This document shows positions 15,050-17,066 of a DNA stretch of 17,066 nucleotides, one piece after another. The notes under the pieces were generated by a model. The model saw only the letters and a program-made list of their open reading frames with translations, did no database searches and was not told the origin of the DNA. Within the stretch, counting starts at the first letter, position 1; each line of letters starts with the position of its first letter. Position numbers and translations under genes: made by a program. Source of the stretch: an uncultured Ectothiorhodospiraceae bacterium (GTDB lineage Bacteria; Pseudomonadota; Gammaproteobacteria; UBA9214); contig CAMYKJ010000021.1 in NCBI GenBank assembly GCA_947258945.1, positions 1-17,066 of the forward strand, in the 5' to 3' direction.

Positions 15050-15465
15050 GTGGACGGCCGCCGGCCACCCTGGGCATGCGCCATGTTGCCCTGAATGTCA
15101 GTGACATGGATGCCTGCGAACATTTTTATGTTGAGTTGCTGGGCATGTCGGTGGAATGGCGTCCCGATCCGGACAACCTTTACCTGACCTCTGGTAACGA
15201 CAATCTCGCGCTGCACCGTGCCGGCACAGCACCGTCGGCCACCGGCCAGCGTCTTGACCATATCGGGTTTTTCATCGCCACTCCCGAGCAGGTGGATAAA
15301 TGGCATGACTTTCTGGAATCCTCAGGCGTCGAGATCGATGCGCCGCCCCGAACGCATCGCGACGGTGCGCGCAGTTTTTACTGTCGTGACCCTGATGGCA
15401 ACAGCGTGCAGGTGATCTATCACCCGCCCATTGCCGCTACAGACCAAGATCCGGATGATGCGTAA
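15046..15465 (+). CDS. VOC-family (glyoxalase/dioxygenase fold) protein
   Basis: 139 residues. Two beta-alpha-beta-beta-beta modules are visible: [29 protein letters not shown], then [31 protein letters not shown], ending with the fingerprint [15 protein letters not shown]. Usual metal positions hold His (RHVAL) and His (LDHIG), but the position normally taken by Glu in DPDGNxxE is Gln here (SVQVIY), so metal binding may be altered. The substrate cannot be read from sequence. Lactoylglutathione lyase-like, fosfomycin-resistance-like and ring-cleavage relatives all share the fold. It overlaps the osmC stop by four bases and the speD start by eight, forming a tight three-gene unit. Confidence 0.87.
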   Translation: MSGRPPATLGMRHVALNVSDMDACEHFYVELLGMSVEWRPDPDNLYLTSGNDNLALHRAGTAPSATGQRLDHIGFFIATPEQVDKWHDFLESSGVEIDAPPRTHRDGARSFYCRDPDGNSVQVIYHPPIAATDQDPDDA

Positions 15466-16252
15466 ACTCAAGCTCCACGGCTTCAACAATCTCACCAAGA
15501 CGCTAAGCTTCAATATCTACGATATCTGCTATGCGCGGACTCCTGCGCATCGGCGTGAATACATCGAGTATATTGACGAGGAATACAATGCAGATCGTCT
15601 GACGGATATTCTCATCGATGTGGCCGACATCATCGGCGCGACGATCCTGAATACCGCTCGCCAGGACTATGACCCGCAGGGCGCCAGCGTCACCATGCTG
15701 ATCTCCGAGGAGCCGGTCTCGTCAGAACAGATTTCCAACACCGAGGCGCCCGGGCCATTGCCGGAAGTGGTTGTATCGCACCTCGACAAGAGTCATATCA
15801 CCGTGCACACCTACCCGGAGAGTCACCCGGACCATGGGATCAGTACCTTTCGCGCCGATATCGACGTCTCGACCTGCGGACGGGTATCCCCGCTCAAGGC
15901 CCTGAATTACCTGATTCACAGACTGGAATCCGATATCGTGATACTGGATTACCGCGTGCGCGGCTTTACCCGCGACGTGCGCGGGCGCAAGCACTTCATC
16001 GACCACAAGATCGACTCGATCCAGAACTATCTTTCACGCGATACCCGCGAGCGCTACGGGATGATCGACGTAAACGTATACCAGGAGAATATCTTTCACA
16101 CCAAGATGATGCTGAAGGAGGTCGACCTGGATGACTACCTGTTCGGCGAGGGCAAGGATGCGCTGTCGGCCGCAGAGCAGCGCAAGATCCGCGCACAGGT
16201 CAACCGGGAGATGCTGGAGATGTTCTACGGGCGCAACATGCGGCGACGGTGA
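15458..16252 (+). CDS. speD: S-adenosylmethionine decarboxylase proenzyme (E. coli type)
   Basis: 264 residues from ATG 15458 ([18 protein letters not shown]), the same length as E. coli SpeD. ATG 15455 just before is the only close alternative. The proenzyme self-cleaves before Ser112 in [16 protein letters not shown], making the pyruvoyl cofactor. Other family blocks are [61 protein letters not shown] and [21 protein letters not shown]. It makes decarboxylated AdoMet for spermidine synthesis. The start overlaps the VOC gene by eight bases, suggesting coupling. No speE is in the window. A repeat element follows the stop, and no plain terminator is seen. Confidence 0.97.
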   Translation: MRKLKLHGFNNLTKTLSFNIYDICYARTPAHRREYIEYIDEEYNADRLTDILIDVADIIGATILNTARQDYDPQGASVTMLISEEPVSSEQISNTEAPGPLPEVVVSHLDKSHITVHTYPESHPDHGISTFRADIDVSTCGRVSPLKALNYLIHRLESDIVILDYRVRGFTRDVRGRKHFIDHKIDSIQNYLSRDTRERYGMIDVNVYQENIFHTKMMLKEVDLDDYLFGEGKDALSAAEQRKIRAQVNREMLEMFYGRNMRRR

Positions 16253-16284
16253 AACCATCGCCATTACGCTTGCTAATTAATTCT

Positions 16285-16592
16285 CGCGCAAAGCCGCCAG
16301 GGCGCAAAGAAAAACCAATAAAGCCACAGAGAACACAAAGAAAAATATATCAAGGAATCAGGGCAATGCTCCCGATTGAAAAATCCTCTTGTCATTCCCG
16401 CGCAGGCGGGAATCCAGCGGCAAATAATCCATTGTTGGGAAACTTGTGCAGCTGGCGCAAATTCAGTGAACGATTGCCCAAGGTCAGCCGGGATTCACTT
16501 CAGATGATGTTTACGGACTGGTTTCCCGCCTCGGCAACTGCTCCATGCGTTGCTCTACCTCCTGATTCCTGCAGTCGTGCGGAGGAATGACA
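16285..16592. mobile_element. Composite nested-palindrome element, copy B (degraded, core inverted)
   Basis: Left arms match copy A in the same order: GGCGCAAAGAAAAACC (16301-16316), GCCACAGAGAACACAAAG (16323-16340), and the ATTCCCGCG/GCGGGAAT hairpin unit (16392-16417). The core 16418-16517, read on the minus strand, aligns without gaps to the copy A core, about five bases in six identical by eye. The right side is eroded: only CTGATTCCTGC...GGAGGAATGACA (16562-16590) recalls the inner arm, and the CTCTGTG and CTTTGCG arms are missing. The element fills the convergent space between speD and coq7. Confidence 0.7.
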
Positions 16593-16619
16593 GCAAGATA
16601 TCGTGCCGACAATACGAGG

Positions 16620-17066
16620 TCAGATTCGGTAGGCCGTCGTCGTCATGACGCGTGATGCCAGCGCCATCAGTTGTTTAACCGGTTCCGGGAGTTCCGTACC
16701 ACCCGCTTCGACTGCGGATCTGCGGTGTTCGCCCTCATCGACTTTCATCTGTTCCAGGATGGCGCGCGATTTTTCATCGCCCTCCGGCAGGCGTTGCAAA
16801 TGACCCTCGAGGTGTCTGACGACCTGGCGTTCGGTTTCCGCGAGGAAGCCCAGGCTCCACTTGTCCCCCAGCAATCCGGAGAACGCACCCAGCGCGAGTG
16901 AGCTTGTATACCACACTGGATTGAGCAGGCTGGTGTGCCCGCCGAGTTCGTGAATTCGATGGCGGCACCATACCAGGTGATCATTTTCCTCTTCCGCCGC
17001 CTGCTCCATCTGCTGGCGGGTTTCGTCACGGCGGGCGGTCAGTGCCTGTCCCTGGTAGAGCGCCTG
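16620..17066 (-). CDS. coq7: Ubiquinone biosynthesis di-iron hydroxylase Coq7 (N-terminus outside window)
   Basis: The minus strand carries 148 residues in frame from the window edge (beginning [19 protein letters not shown]) to TGA at 16622-16620. Coq7 hydroxylates the demethoxy intermediate in ubiquinone synthesis at the membrane. Di-iron ligands visible are ENDH in [10 protein letters not shown], Glu in [16 protein letters not shown], and EGEH in [14 protein letters not shown]. The first ligand Glu should lie just beyond the edge. The middle helix region [26 protein letters not shown] is the usual membrane-interacting part. The C-terminus ([16 protein letters not shown]) is typical. It is convergent with speD, and speD-coq7 proximity is also found in Pseudomonas. 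Confidence 0.95.
   Translation of the reverse strand, partial: QALYQGQALTARRDETRQQMEQAAEEENDHLVWCRHRIHELGGHTSLLNPVWYTSSLALGAFSGLLGDKWSLGFLAETERQVVRHLEGHLQRLPEGDEKSRAILEQMKVDEGEHRRSAVEAGGTELPEPVKQLMALASRVMTTTAYRI

Overview
The window looks like chromosomal DNA of a gammaproteobacterium, GC-rich in its genes. The order rpe-gph-trpE-trpG-trpD-trpC, then a Crp/Vfr regulator, a YhfA-type OsmC protein, speD and coq7, follows the order I recall from Pseudomonas and relatives. The CRP and SpeD proteins are close to their E. coli counterparts by eye. The species cannot be named from sequence alone. The many short palindromic intergenic repeats and the signalling protein with a rhodanese domain would fit a free-living environmental lineage, possibly a sulfur-oxidising one, but that is a guess.

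Layout. Positions 1-255 (minus) hold the start of an HU/IHF-like DNA-binding protein. About 790 bases without a convincing gene follow. Positions 1049-5674 (plus) encode the most unusual protein here, about 1541 residues: two cyclic-nucleotide-binding-type domains, a rhodanese with an intact active-site loop, about 700 residues of coiled coil, one membrane helix, a Pro/Ala-rich linker and a C-terminal formylglycine-generating-enzyme-like (SUMF1) domain that lacks the catalytic cysteines. It is followed by a small Rieske [2Fe-2S] protein and a coupled 54-residue membrane peptide that looks like the stump of a bile-acid:sodium symporter. Two small minus-strand genes come next, separated by a palindromic repeat.

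Positions 7631-13452 carry rpe, gph and the tryptophan genes trpE, trpG, trpD and trpC. trpE is split by a frame change at about 10000 where about 38 bases appear to be missing. A 50-residue DUF5989-type membrane protein lies between trpE and trpG. A 32-base inverted repeat lies between trpG and trpD. trpF, trpB and trpA are not in the window.

Positions 13845-16252 carry crp (minus) and, divergently, yhfA-like osmC, a VOC-family gene and speD, the last three overlapping end to end. A perfect CRP half-site pair (TGTGA-N6-TCACA) lies between crp and osmC, suggesting autoregulation. coq7 begins beyond the right edge and runs back toward speD. Two copies of one composite palindromic element, in opposite orientation, flank this crp-to-speD block (13476-13811 and 16285-16592).

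The best candidate for an undescribed system is the membrane-anchored rod protein at 1049-5674: a cytoplasmic ligand and persulfide sensor head linked through a very long coiled coil to a probable periplasmic SUMF1-like domain, with a Rieske protein next door. The domain assignments rest on visible motifs. The signalling role is inference.
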